From positions 124,001 to 188,000 of the forward strand of contig WBMW01000795.1 of the NCBI GenBank assembly GCA_013396635.1: DNA of 64,000 bases, written 5' to 3'. Source of the stretch: Penelope pileata (lineage: Eukaryota; Chordata; Aves; Galliformes; Cracidae). The notes beneath the pieces were generated by a model. It worked only from the letters and a program-made list of their open reading frames with translations. It did not search any database and was not told where the DNA came from. This document shows, piece after piece, positions 51,601-63,600 of this stretch; position 1 is the stretch's first letter, and the number at the start of each line of letters is the position of its first letter. Position numbers and translations under genes: made by a program.

Positions 51601-54600
51601 TTGACAGAAAAACCATTAGCCATGACAAGTCACGAGTGCAAGGTCTTTTTTGAAATGTATGGTGTATTACATGCTGTAATGTATCTTCAGGCTTTTGTTT
51701 TTCTTGGATGAAAAATGCATTTTGTATTTAGGTCAAGTGCTACAAGTATTGGCCTGACGACACAGAAGTTTATGGTGACTTCAAAGTGACTTGTGTAGAG
51801 ATGGAGCCCCTGGCAGAGTACGTGGTCAGGACCTTCACTCTTGGAAGGGTGAGCACATTTTGAAAGGGCTCGGCAAAATATCATTCCGTGGTGGCAAGGG
51901 GGAAGCAGGGGACTACACTTGCATGTTTTCCTGTAGGATACCAAATGCCTCTGTCTAGTGTGTCCGTGGGTGTCCAATCTTATGACTTGCCTGGGCCATG
52001 CTCAGTGAAGAGGAATTGTCTTGGGCCACATATAATATATATAATATAGTTAATGTATTTAACTATCAAAATGTATTTTTTTATATTTTTAATTAAATCA
52101 TAAAAAGAAGCAACAAAAACGTAAAACTAGTGGGATGTTTGACCTTGTTTTTGTGAAACTAGTGCATCAGTCTGGCTCAATGGAAGTGGTTGCAATTCTC
52201 AGTGGGTTCTCAAGGTGTTCATCGGAGATTTCTGACGAAATTTTGCTCTTCCTGTGCTTCATCCTTGAAAATGGTTGATCACAGCTGTACATACTGCCAA
52301 AAAGTGATGATGTGAATAAGATGTGATTGTGAATATTTGTGATATTTCTCAGATAAGATGGGTCTTATAAAAGTCTAGTACAGAGATGTGATCAAATTTT
52401 TCTTTGAGTGGGATGTCTGATTGCAACTTCATACATTCCATTTGAAAATGTCCAGGTGATGTGTTGGCTGAAAATGGAGTTGCAAATATACCAAAAAATT
52501 GATGATTTTTTTCGTCCATCTTGAAGCCTATTCTCAAATTCCTTTATCAACACAGAAAGTAAGGCTGCATATTATTCCCTGTTCACAGGACCGTGTTTAG
52601 CCAGTGTATCAAAATGCACAAATTATTTGCATAGCTTGAGTTAGCACTGCACCGTGACATCTCCTTGTCCTGGCTTCAGCTCTGACAGTGCGAGTTGCTG
52701 AGAGACAGGTGTGCACCTGGGGCTAGGCTGGGCTGAGCTGGGCCACTCGGCAGGGAAAGAGCTCCCAACATTTTGGCTCAGCAGCTGGGGGTGGGCTGCA
52801 TTGTGAGCTCTGCTGGGCCGCATGTGGCATATGGGCCACGAGTTGGACATGCCTGAGTTAAGCCAACAGTGTAGGCAGCCACATCTCACTGCAAAAGTAA
52901 TGTATTCCATCAGGGCTGTCCAAACACTCGTGTCACTCTGGCTTTTAGTTTCCCCTGAAATGTTTACTTCTACCCTCCCCTCACTTACAGTCACCTTCTC
53001 TCTGTAGCCAAACTTCTGAGCTGAGCTCAAGTACTCTATTATGAGTCATGCTTGTCCTTCATCTTCTTTCACTCTGCCCTGAATACAGCTGAGCCAATCT
53101 CACTTAATCAAAGAACAAACTCTGTGAATGCAAGATATATGATGCAGCTGTGGTCTTCTGATACATCATTATACTTGCCTGTAGATGTTGCAGATCTTCT
53201 TGTTAATTAGCAGAACTTCTGAAAATTGATGCAAATTGCATCTAAGTATAGAAAAAATACCTAATGAGGCAAAACTATCATACTGTAATAGCAGAAGAAA
53301 GAATGATGAACTTCAAAATGGAAATTAAAGTACAATAACATCTTTTCACTTCGTATGTTCTTTGCTTTATATAACTGGTGAAATGATGAAAATGGCATGT
53401 AGATTCTATCAGTGATACCATTATTTGAGTCAGAGGATATTTTGTCTGTGAAATACTTTGAAATTCATAACCTTTTTTTGCCTTTTACAGAGAGGCTACA
53501 ATGAAATACGTGAAGTTAAACAGTTTCATTTCACTGGCTGGCCAGATCATGGAGTTCCTTACAATGCCACAGGCTTGCTTTCATTTATACGGAGAGTCAA
53601 ATTATCTAATCCTCCTAGTGCAGGGCCTATTGTCGTCCACTGCAGGTGTGTACAGATGTGGTAGATTGTTTTTTTTTTTTCCACAGCTATGTATGTGAGC
53701 ATTTATAATATTTTCTTGTGAAGCATTCATCATTTTGAATTGTTTTGGTTTTTGTTGTTCTCCTTTTGAATTGACTGATTCACACTGCAGTAGGATTTGG
53801 CTGTGTAAAACAACATTAGGAAATAACCAGATTCTAAGGCTGCTTTCCTAAATGCTATAGCCAGAGATTTTCTTTTTCCTGCAAGAGCTGCACCAGATGA
53901 AGTGTATTATACTCCATTTTATGTAGCCTACTTTCTCATTTTGTGACAGCATTTAGGAAGCGTAGATGCAGTTGTTTTCATAACCTGGTGCTGTATATGG
54001 TGTTTGAACAATTATTAATTTAGGTCTAAGAAAACAAGTAATGAAGATGGAATGAGGTTAGTGACAACAAATATAGACTGTTGTTTCCTGTGCAAGCTTT
54101 GCAAGATTTGCGTTGTTAAGACACGGTCCCTTGACTAACAGAATTTCCTTTCAGCACTGTCAAATGTTAAATTACATACTACAGATAAAGTTACTAATTC
54201 TTTACAGATTTTAAAATTTTAAAATTCACTATGCAAAAACTGTCCTTAGCTTTATATAAAATCAAAATAAATCAAGAGAGAATCTTCTGGATATTGTGCT
54301 GCCTAAACCAGTTTAATGCTTGAGTCATAAAATTGACACTTTAATTTCTTACTGTGATGTATAACTTAGAAATCATCCATGGTCTTTTATTAAATAAAGA
54401 CAAGATATGTTGTATTTGGAGGTGTATGAGCTTAATCATCTTCCAGATTTTAGTTCAACTTCTTTTTTACTCTTATGTATTGATTTAGGTAATAAAAAGA
54501 GAAAATCAGATGCTTTTTGCTGTTACTTAATTAAATCTGATGGAAAATGGTTGTTCTGGGCACATCAAAAGTTTTAAAAGACATTATGAAGGAGAGAAGA

Positions 54601-57600
54601 TAAACATTAGATAGTGGTTGTGATGAAAAAGAACTGAATGGTTTTATAAAATAAAACACTCTAAGCATTGAGTTTATAAAGTTTGTAGGTGTTTCCGTGT
54701 GACTGTTTCTAACATGATTTACTGGTCTTCCTTAGTGCTGGTGCTGGACGCACAGGTTGTTACATTGTGATTGATATCATGCTAGATATGGCAGAAAGAG
54801 AAGGCGTTGTGGATATCTACAACTGTGTCAAAGCCTTGCGGTCCCGTCGCATCAACATGGTACAGACAGAGGTATGGTAGTTTTCCTTCAAAGCATTTGA
54901 TGCTTTCTGAAAAGTGCTTGGTCAGAATTTCACTGTTAGTCACCAAAGAGCAGACAGTGGACCTGCTGAGAGAGATTGTTATCCCCGCTGGGAGTCACTG
55001 CTGAGTGCAAACAATGCCCAGAGCCAGAGTCGTGCAACAAACCTGTCAACTCTTTTCTGTCTTCATACAAGTGAGTGCCTGCCTAACTTAGTAACAAAGG
55101 GAAAGCAAGGAAGGCTTTTAGGCAAGGCCCAACAATAGGCCTATCTGGCACATTTTTCTCCGGCTCCACTATCAGTAATTCCAGAAATTCTATGATTCTA
55201 TGAACAGAAAGTTGGAAATGGTTACCACCACTTCTAGACTGCCTGTCTCCAACCACTGTATCCCTAATTTGGCTTACCTCTGGACCTTTGCATACATTTC
55301 ATCTTCCCTTTTCAACTCACTTTTTATTTGTTTTATTAACTTCATTGCCAAGCCTTTTTCCTTTTCTACCCTTTTTGTCTTCTGTCATGCCTTCAGCAAC
55401 CCCACAGAAAAACCCTTCCCTCAGAGATGAAGCAATAGCAGCTCCCATTCTACCACCTGAGTATCACTGAGCTGTTATAGAAACCTAGTCTGTTGATCTG
55501 TATTGAGCCAGGTTTCCTGAAGAAGTTCACCACCTTCCTGTCCTCCATGCAGACATCTCCCTGAGAAGTTACTTCACCAGTAATCCTGAATGTGACCATG
55601 CACACATCTCTGCAGTTGGCAGCCATGGATATTAATGTGGTTAGCTGCAGGCTTTGTTCTGTGCCACCAACTGTAACAGATTAGGAATGAATAAATGTAC
55701 CTGATCAACTAAACCTGCTGCAGGATCATTAATCTCTGGGAAGTGTGTGCAGTGGACTGTTTCAGTGTTACTACTTTGACCATCCTAGTCTAATCTGCTG
55801 TTGCATGTGAATTAACGCTCCTACTGTCCCTCCTTTCTCTTTCTCTCCCTTTTGCCTCTTACCTCTCATCTTCTCTCAGAGGTTCATACTTACACAGCAA
55901 AACTGAGCTGTAATTGCAGCGGGTACTTTCATCTAGACAACAGTGATGGCAATAGCTTCGTAATTATGTGTGTAAAGCAGCAGAGACTGCACAGCAAGAA
56001 TACAAGCATGGTCTCTGGACATGTGCTTATGTTAAAGGCACGTGTCAAGGTTTGCTTTGGTAATAGCCTCGTGGCTATCCACAGTACCTAGGTAAAGCTG
56101 ACACAGTTCACACACCTTGTCATATAGACATAGTTTACATATTACTAACTCCTGAGGCAAGAAGATAGTGTAGGTGCTGTGTAAAAATTGTCAGAGAGCC
56201 TGACTGGAATAGTAATGCAGTTGTCTAGGATTCAGGATATATCAGAGAAAGCCAGAAAAAAAATAGGAAGAAACACTGTTCCAATTGAGACACACTTGAG
56301 TTTACAACTGGCCTAGCTATCAAGCAGTTGGTGTACTAGCTTGCACACACACAAGGAGAACACAGCATGCCAAATAATTGCTAATCACAGGTAGTTCTTG
56401 GAGCAGTTTACACTTTCTGCTGGTATTATAAGACAAACTGTTATTAAAAAATAAAATGAATAAAGACAGCAAGTCATTGGCATATATACAGAAACCCACA
56501 AGCACCACAAGAAAACTGATCCCCTCCCTTAAACAAATTGCTATGTCTGTACTTTTAAGTTTTATGGATTTAAAATTGGTTCTGAAGAAAGTATCCTTGT
56601 TAACAACATCCCAGTTATGACAAGAGTGTGTTTGTACTAAAGCAATATTTAATGGATTGATGGACAGTACCTTGAATGAGTTTTACAGTGTGCAGATCTG
56701 TTTTTCTTAAAGGAAGGAAAGATCAGTTGTTTTTAAATGACAGTAATTTTTGTTTCTTTGCGTAATTTGGTAGGAGCAGTACATCTTTATTCATGATGCC
56801 ATTCTAGAAGCTTGCCTGTGTGGGGAAACTGCCATTCCTGTCTGTGAATTCAAAGCTGCTTATTTTGATATGATTAGAATAGACTCTCAGACAAACTCTT
56901 CGCATCTCAAAGATGAGTTTCAGGTATTCACAGTTCCTACTAACTCTTAATGTGACAATATTTTTTTTGCCTCTAGGTACATTTAATTTATTTTAAGGGA
57001 AAGAGTTTTTGTATCACATTTATAGCATTTTATCCCTTATATTCCGCAAGATAAAGTACCCATGTTTATGTGCTTTGCAACGTTGTTTTAAATATGAAAT
57101 ACTCCTCTGAATAAAATTTCATCTGTCTAGAATAAAGAACACTGTCTGGGAACTAGTGAGAGTTTTAGCTTGCATTTGCACAGCTAAGGCATAGCTTTTT
57201 AGGACCACAAAGGATCCTCTTTCCTTTATTCCTTTCAGAGGAGATGATGTCATGTGGAAGCCATTCAGTGACTCACCTTTTACACCTGTAGTTTAATGCT
57301 CTCAAAAAGCCCCAGCTGGCTCATCAAACAGATAGGATCTCTTATTTGCTAATGTATTTTTGCACCCATCTAAACAGATAGGATTTGATTATTTGTTTGC
57401 TAATGTCTGTTTGCTAGTGCTTCATGTTTTCCCAGTTTGCAATACTTTAAATTGATAAGTTGATGAATCTTGAGAATGTTGTCTGTCAGGTCAATGTGCT
57501 AAAGCGAGTGTCCTCTCTCTCTTAGACCCTGAATTCTGTCACCCCTCGCCTGCAAGCTGAGGACTGCAGCATAGCCTGCTTGCCAAGGAACCATGACAAG

Positions 57601-60600
57601 AACCGCTTCATGGATATGCTGCCACCTGACAGATGTCTGCCCTTCTTAATTACTATTGATGGGGAGAGCAGCAACTATATCAATGCTGCTCTTATGGATG
57701 TAAGAGACTATCTCCTTTGTCTGCATAGTGTGCCATGAAAAGCTGTGTAATATGAGAGAGAGCACTTGCTGATTTAAGAAAGAGTAATTCTTTCTTGCTG
57801 TAGTGCCCAGCAAAACAGTCCTAACAAAGAAAGGTGGGGAAGGGGGTAGGAAACTCCACCAGCTTATGTTGCTGGTTCACAAGGTTTGTTGTCTTAAGTC
57901 TTTTGCATCCTTATGGGACCCACTGGAAAGCTCTCCTTTTCAACAATGTTAGATAAAGCTCTAGTTTTCAGGCCTTGAAATCTCAGCAGGATCTCAAAAA
58001 TCGTATGTTTGTCTGGAAGTAAATATTACATACCTGAGCATGAGGTTACTATCTCTGTTTTAGGAGAAAGGCTGCGTACCTTGAGGCAGAAGAGACAGAG
58101 GGAGAAGAAAAAAATGTTTCTTTGGCATGTTTGGGGCCTACCCAGCATATTTTTTTGTTGTTTGTACTTTGAGTTGCAGCTCTTTAAAGATTTTTGAAGT
58201 TCGAGCAATAGAAATACTGTCAGGGGGAAAAGTAAAGTGTTGGGAAGAATGGAGGTGAGCCTGCTTGTAGGTGTCTGGTCGATAGAGTGGTTCATCGCAT
58301 GGGCTGTCAGATGCCTGCCTGTGCCTGCCATTAATGTTTCCAAAGTTAGGCCCCTAAAGCCACTTTTACAATAAACACTTCAATAAGTGGCCTGGTTTTC
58401 AAAGCATCTCACTTTCCTCAAAAATGAATTACTGTCAGAAACTACAGTGTCAAAAAGAGACTCTGCAATAAAATGGTAAATAGCAGCAGAAGTCATCAGG
58501 ACTGAATGGTATTTGTCCTGAAGCTCTGCCTGAGCTAGTGCACGAAACATTTGAACTGCTAGCAAAATGCAGTTCCTAATCTCACAATTAACTATTGTGC
58601 CAGAAAAAGAGAGTAGCATGTGTGAGACCAATCCATTAGAGAGTCATAGGGGCTGAATGGATGAATTAGAGTAGTGAGTTGAATTTTGGTAACAACCATA
58701 ATTGTTTAGAAGTGCAGTTAAAATTACAGTAAGCACCTGAATAAAATTGACGTGATAGGGACCAACCAGCACAGCTGTGTAGAGGAGTGGGATCTGGGGA
58801 GAAAGGGAGACGATGCAGACTGCAAGGCGGTGTGCCGGGAGGAATCTGAGTGTGTAGCAGTGTGCAACAGGCAGAGAAAGCAAGCAAGCAGTGTATTAAT
58901 GGATGAACAATCAGAAGCAAATAAGGACAGACTGAAATGATAGTAACAAAGGAAAAAAAAGGCAGAAGAAAATATTATATTACAACAAAGGCGTATAAAC
59001 AAGGCTTTAAGTACAAGGTTAAAGCTTTGGGTAATTTCTTGCTCCTTTCTCTTCTGATTTTTTAATGCTAATTTATTCAGAGAAGGGAACCTCACTGCTG
59101 GGAAAGGAAAGGAGTCTTTCAGTAGCAAAACAGAAATGGAAACTTTTCTCTTTCCACAATGTACTTTTCCTGTGTTCCCACAAAAAGGTGTCTGCTTCCC
59201 AGTGTGACAGCAGATACCCTGCCTGCTCTTTCTGAAAGTCTGATCATTAATCTCAGTATGTTCTCTTGTCTCAGGAGAGACCAGAAATGATGGGAAAAGG
59301 GCTAGGAAAACATCACCTAGTACATGACTTATTCCTTAAAAATATAAGAGAAGAATTGACAGGTGATGTTCCTCTTTGCTCTCTTAGTAGATCAAGGAAG
59401 TAGGACACAGGCTGCACCCCAAAACACTTTGCACAGTGGGAAAAGATATCAAACAATAGGGAAAAAAATGTCCTCTTCTTTATTCTGTTGTCAAATAAGT
59501 ACTTCTGCTAAAGGTATTAATTTGTTATGTTCACAATTTACAGTAAGTAGAAGGGGAAAAAGAAGGTAGTATTTTGCCTTCTGGGAGTCAAACTGTGCTC
59601 TTTGAGGACACATTAATATATTGCATGTGAAGATTCTTCATATTAATCTGCAGGCAAGCGAAGTGGTTTAGCTACCCCACCAGGTCTCTCTGCTGGGCTT
59701 AGTTTACTTTTTTTAGTAAAAAGCAGCCGAAGTGCTTTTGGTACCAGCACAGGTGCTAAGCACTTAGTGCAGGAATCTCTGCATTGCAAACGGAAGTCCC
59801 AATACTTTGCCTTCAAACTGGCTGCTTATGTTCCCGTGTTCCTGATAGGAGTATCCACCTTCTTCTTCTTGTTTCTCAGATGAACCCATCAGTGCTTCTT
59901 TACCAGTTCATGTCTGTATTCCTTTGTTGCAGAACTCTTCCATGCATAGTTACAAATTGTCAGCATGAAACTTCTGTTCTTTCCTCTTCTGACTGCTGCT
60001 AGTAATGCACATGCCATGGGGGCTTAACCTCTCTGCTGCTAGTTGCGTCTGAGGCAATCTGTGCCAGGCTGGAAACCCCTGTTTGTGTACTTGTGTATAA
60101 TGTAGCATACAGAAAGCAGAGTCTTCTGTCCTGACAGAAAATAATATTTTGCTATTTAGTCTCTGCTTTGTGATGGAAATTGACCCCAGTAATTCTGAAG
60201 CCCAGCAAAGCTTGCCATCAGTCTGGCATCGTGTCCCAGTACACTGTCAGGCAATGCTTTGCTTCGCTTCTCTGACTCTCTTTTCTGGAGCCTTCTTTCA
60301 AAATAGCAGTGCTGCCTGTGGAAAGTAAAATGAAAAGAGTTCTCTTGCAGAGGAATTTAAAGCTTTTAGTTTGTTGCTGCCTCAGGAGTTCTCCTGGAAG
60401 TTTACTTGATGTGTTCTCGGGCCAAACTCCTTAGTGAACAGCAAGGCCTGTTCAAGGCCTCTAAGAAACAAGTAGTTGTGGTCCCGAAACGGGACTCAGA
60501 GCTGCACTTCGTCTCCAGGTAAGCTGCAGAGCTTACCTGTGGCCTGCTGTGCGTGGGATGACCTGCTGGGACCTCTACTCCCCTCTCTGCAGAACCGGGA

Positions 60601-63600
60601 GCAGGTTTTCTGCCAGGTCTCTCTGGCACGGTGCCTGCAGTGGCACAGCCCAAGCCTCAGCCTCCCAGCAGAACCATGTAGAGCCTCTGCAGTGCCATCT
60701 GCACGTCTGAACTGTGGGACGTGGCCCATTGCAGGAGGTCGCAGACCCTAGCACAGCAGCCTCTTTGTTCTTACTTGAAGCAGTGATGTATTTTTAACAA
60801 CAGCTTTGGAGAAATCTGCTGTAATTTATGTTGTAGCTTTGTTCTATTTATATTTTTGTTTTGCTGCATAGTTTGAGTGTAAGTTAAGAAGTACTTCCTC
60901 TACCAGTGCTAATAATTTCGTTTACCTTTGCAGAGCTACAGACAGCCAGCAGCTTTTATTGTCACGCAACATCCATTACCAAACACTGTGAAAGATTTCT
61001 GGAGACTAGTGTATGACTATGGCTGTACTTCTCTTGTGATGTTAAATGAGGTCGACTTAGCACAGGTTAGTTTGGGGCTTGAGTTTTCCGTGTACTGTCA
61101 CATGCTTTAATCTCTCTGTACCCACTACATGATCAAAATGTAGAGCAGTGCAGCTATTTTACAGTTATTCTGTTGCATTGCTTTAGAACAACTAATTAAT
61201 TCTAGTAAAGGCCAGGTGTGATGTCTGCAGTGGAGCAAGACAGTGCTCCCATTGTAACTTAACATTTAATTATACCCATTTTGCTCTGGTGCAGGGCTGC
61301 CCGCAATACTGGCCTGAAGAAGGGATACTGCGGTACGGTCCCATTCAAGTGGAATGCATGTCTTGTTCAATGGACTGCGACGTAATAAACCGAATTTTCA
61401 GGATATGCAATCTAACAAGAGTAAGCATTATCACAACAATATGTAACGGTTTTTAACACTCTCTGGGCTCTTCTGGTTTTTAATTTTGAATAGTAGTAAA
61501 ATATTAATGTTCTTAAGACATTACCCAGGAAAAATCAAGCGTTACAATCTAATGCTAGCTTCCAGGGCTTTTCTACAGTTACACACTAAGCAGAGAGAAC
61601 TGTGAGGTGAGTGATTGTTAGTCTGTAATGTTCTCTCTGATGAACAGAAGTTGTATGAGAAGGATTCTGTTTGTTCAGTGTACAGGGAAGAAATATCCAC
61701 ATAATGAACATACACTGACAGACATTTAGTTCGCAACTTCCATGAGACGTTTTTCATCCTGAATCAGGAACTGCAGCAAGCAGGGTGGTTATGCAACCAG
61801 CACCTTCTCCATTTAAGGTCCAAGAACCACACATACTATAAGGTGGGATGTGAAGAAACTCTGAAAGTTCCTCTAAAGGACTCTGCATTACTGTGCCTTG
61901 ACCTACATTTGCCACCTTTTCTTGACTTCAATACCAATGCCAGTCTTGCAGTCTTGTCACTTCTTTCACACGTATTTCACTGTCTTATCTTTTTGCTGTC
62001 TCAAACGGTTTCACACTGTCACAGCGTATTCTCAAGCCCTGTTTACCACACAGTGTCTCCTCCTTTTGTTCACCTCTATAAATCACTTATTTATGTTGCC
62101 TACAGGTAAAGAGGTACAGGTGCACCTGATGCAGTTATCTGTACAGTTACCCAGCAGCCCCTAGCTGACCTACTGTATCATTCATCTAATACTGAGCAGG
62201 CCACCAACTGTGACTTGTAGTATACTTTAATTTTCATTAACGCTGAAGAATTACTATGGGAAAAACACATATTAATGTATGAGGGCTGGTCTGAAAGTAA
62301 TGCCTCCTAATTTAGTATGTTGGCCCATGACGTCAGAGGTAGATGTTGGTGGTATGGCAGTAGAGGTTGAACCTTCCCACCAATATCCCGTTCCATGTTG
62401 TTGCCATGTGACAGATGGCAGCAGAGGGGCAGTCTGACACGATGGTGTCTGACATGGAAGTGCGGATGGAGCAAAGCTGTGTCATTGAATTCCTCCATGA
62501 GGAAAAAATGGTACCCATTGACATTCATCAGCACTTGCTAAATGTTGATGAAGACCAAACAGTGGATGTGAGCACAGTGAGGGGATGGGTGGTGCGTTTC
62601 AGCAGTGGCAACAGCGACGTGAAAGACAAGCCACATTCCAGATGGCCATGCAGATTTTTATGAGTACCACTTGCAGACTCTTGATCATCACTGGTGAAAA
62701 TTATGGTGACTACATTGAGAAAACAGTGTTTTGTAGCTGAGAATTTGCACTATCAAGCTGTGTTATTGTGCTCTTTTTATCTGTTGTAGTTTCCATAGCA
62801 TTTCTTTCACAGTGACCTACGTACGTACAAAGCTTGTTGTTTTTATAACTATTATTTTGGTCACACTTTGATTTTCTCCAAATATAGAGATCAGTTTGCA
62901 TGTGCTAGCATTTCATGTAAACCTTTTATTTTGCTTATGTTCAGAATTAAGAAACATATTTTTAGCTCTTCATACCCTGTTTGGAAACTACAGGAAGCAG
63001 AGGTGTGGGCACACTGGTAAATATTATGCTATAGCACTTTTTTGTTGTATGTTTAAATTTCCTTTTTGTTGTTGTTTCATTTCTTATTTTCACTTTTTCC
63101 ATTTCTTCTTTTTTGACATGTTTTGATTTTCTGCTTCTCTACTTCTCTGCATTTTCCATGCATTTTGAGTTTACATCTCATTTCTGAATATCTGGGTGCT
63201 GTTCTTCCTGTTCCAAAATCCATCTTCCTTTTACTTTTCACCTGCCTCAGCTCCAGAAACTGGAAAAATAAATAGTCTGCTCAATAGCTGAGGCCTTTCT
63301 TGTCATCTTTATTCTATTCAAAAGCATCTAGCACATGGAGGGCTCAGAGACTGGCAGCAAGGCCCTCATGACTCTAGTAGTCTGGCAAAAAGGGAAGACA
63401 TTATTCAGGGAACAAGGTCCATGAGTATGACTTGCTTATTTACAGTAGGGTCAGTTCATGCATGAGAAGGTTTGAAACAGAGCCAAAGATATGTCTCTTC
63501 ATTTCTGTAGGTCTGGAAATTTAACCATGATTTTGATGCTATAGGTGAAACTCCTTGATATGTATTTTGCCTTTTCAAAGTCAAGACAGTACTGATTGAT

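Noticed and set aside
52641..53030. Open frame of 129 codons on the minus strand
   Set aside because: Covers the GC-rich end of the hAT remnant and flanking intron; no protein similarity.
58724..59128. Open frame of 134 codons, minus strand
   Set aside because: Leucine- and serine-rich translation of a purine-rich intron strand; no known family.
62415..62663. Open frame of 82 codons as a possible host gene
   Set aside because: It is the N-terminal part of a mariner transposase inside a deleted element; no sign of domestication.
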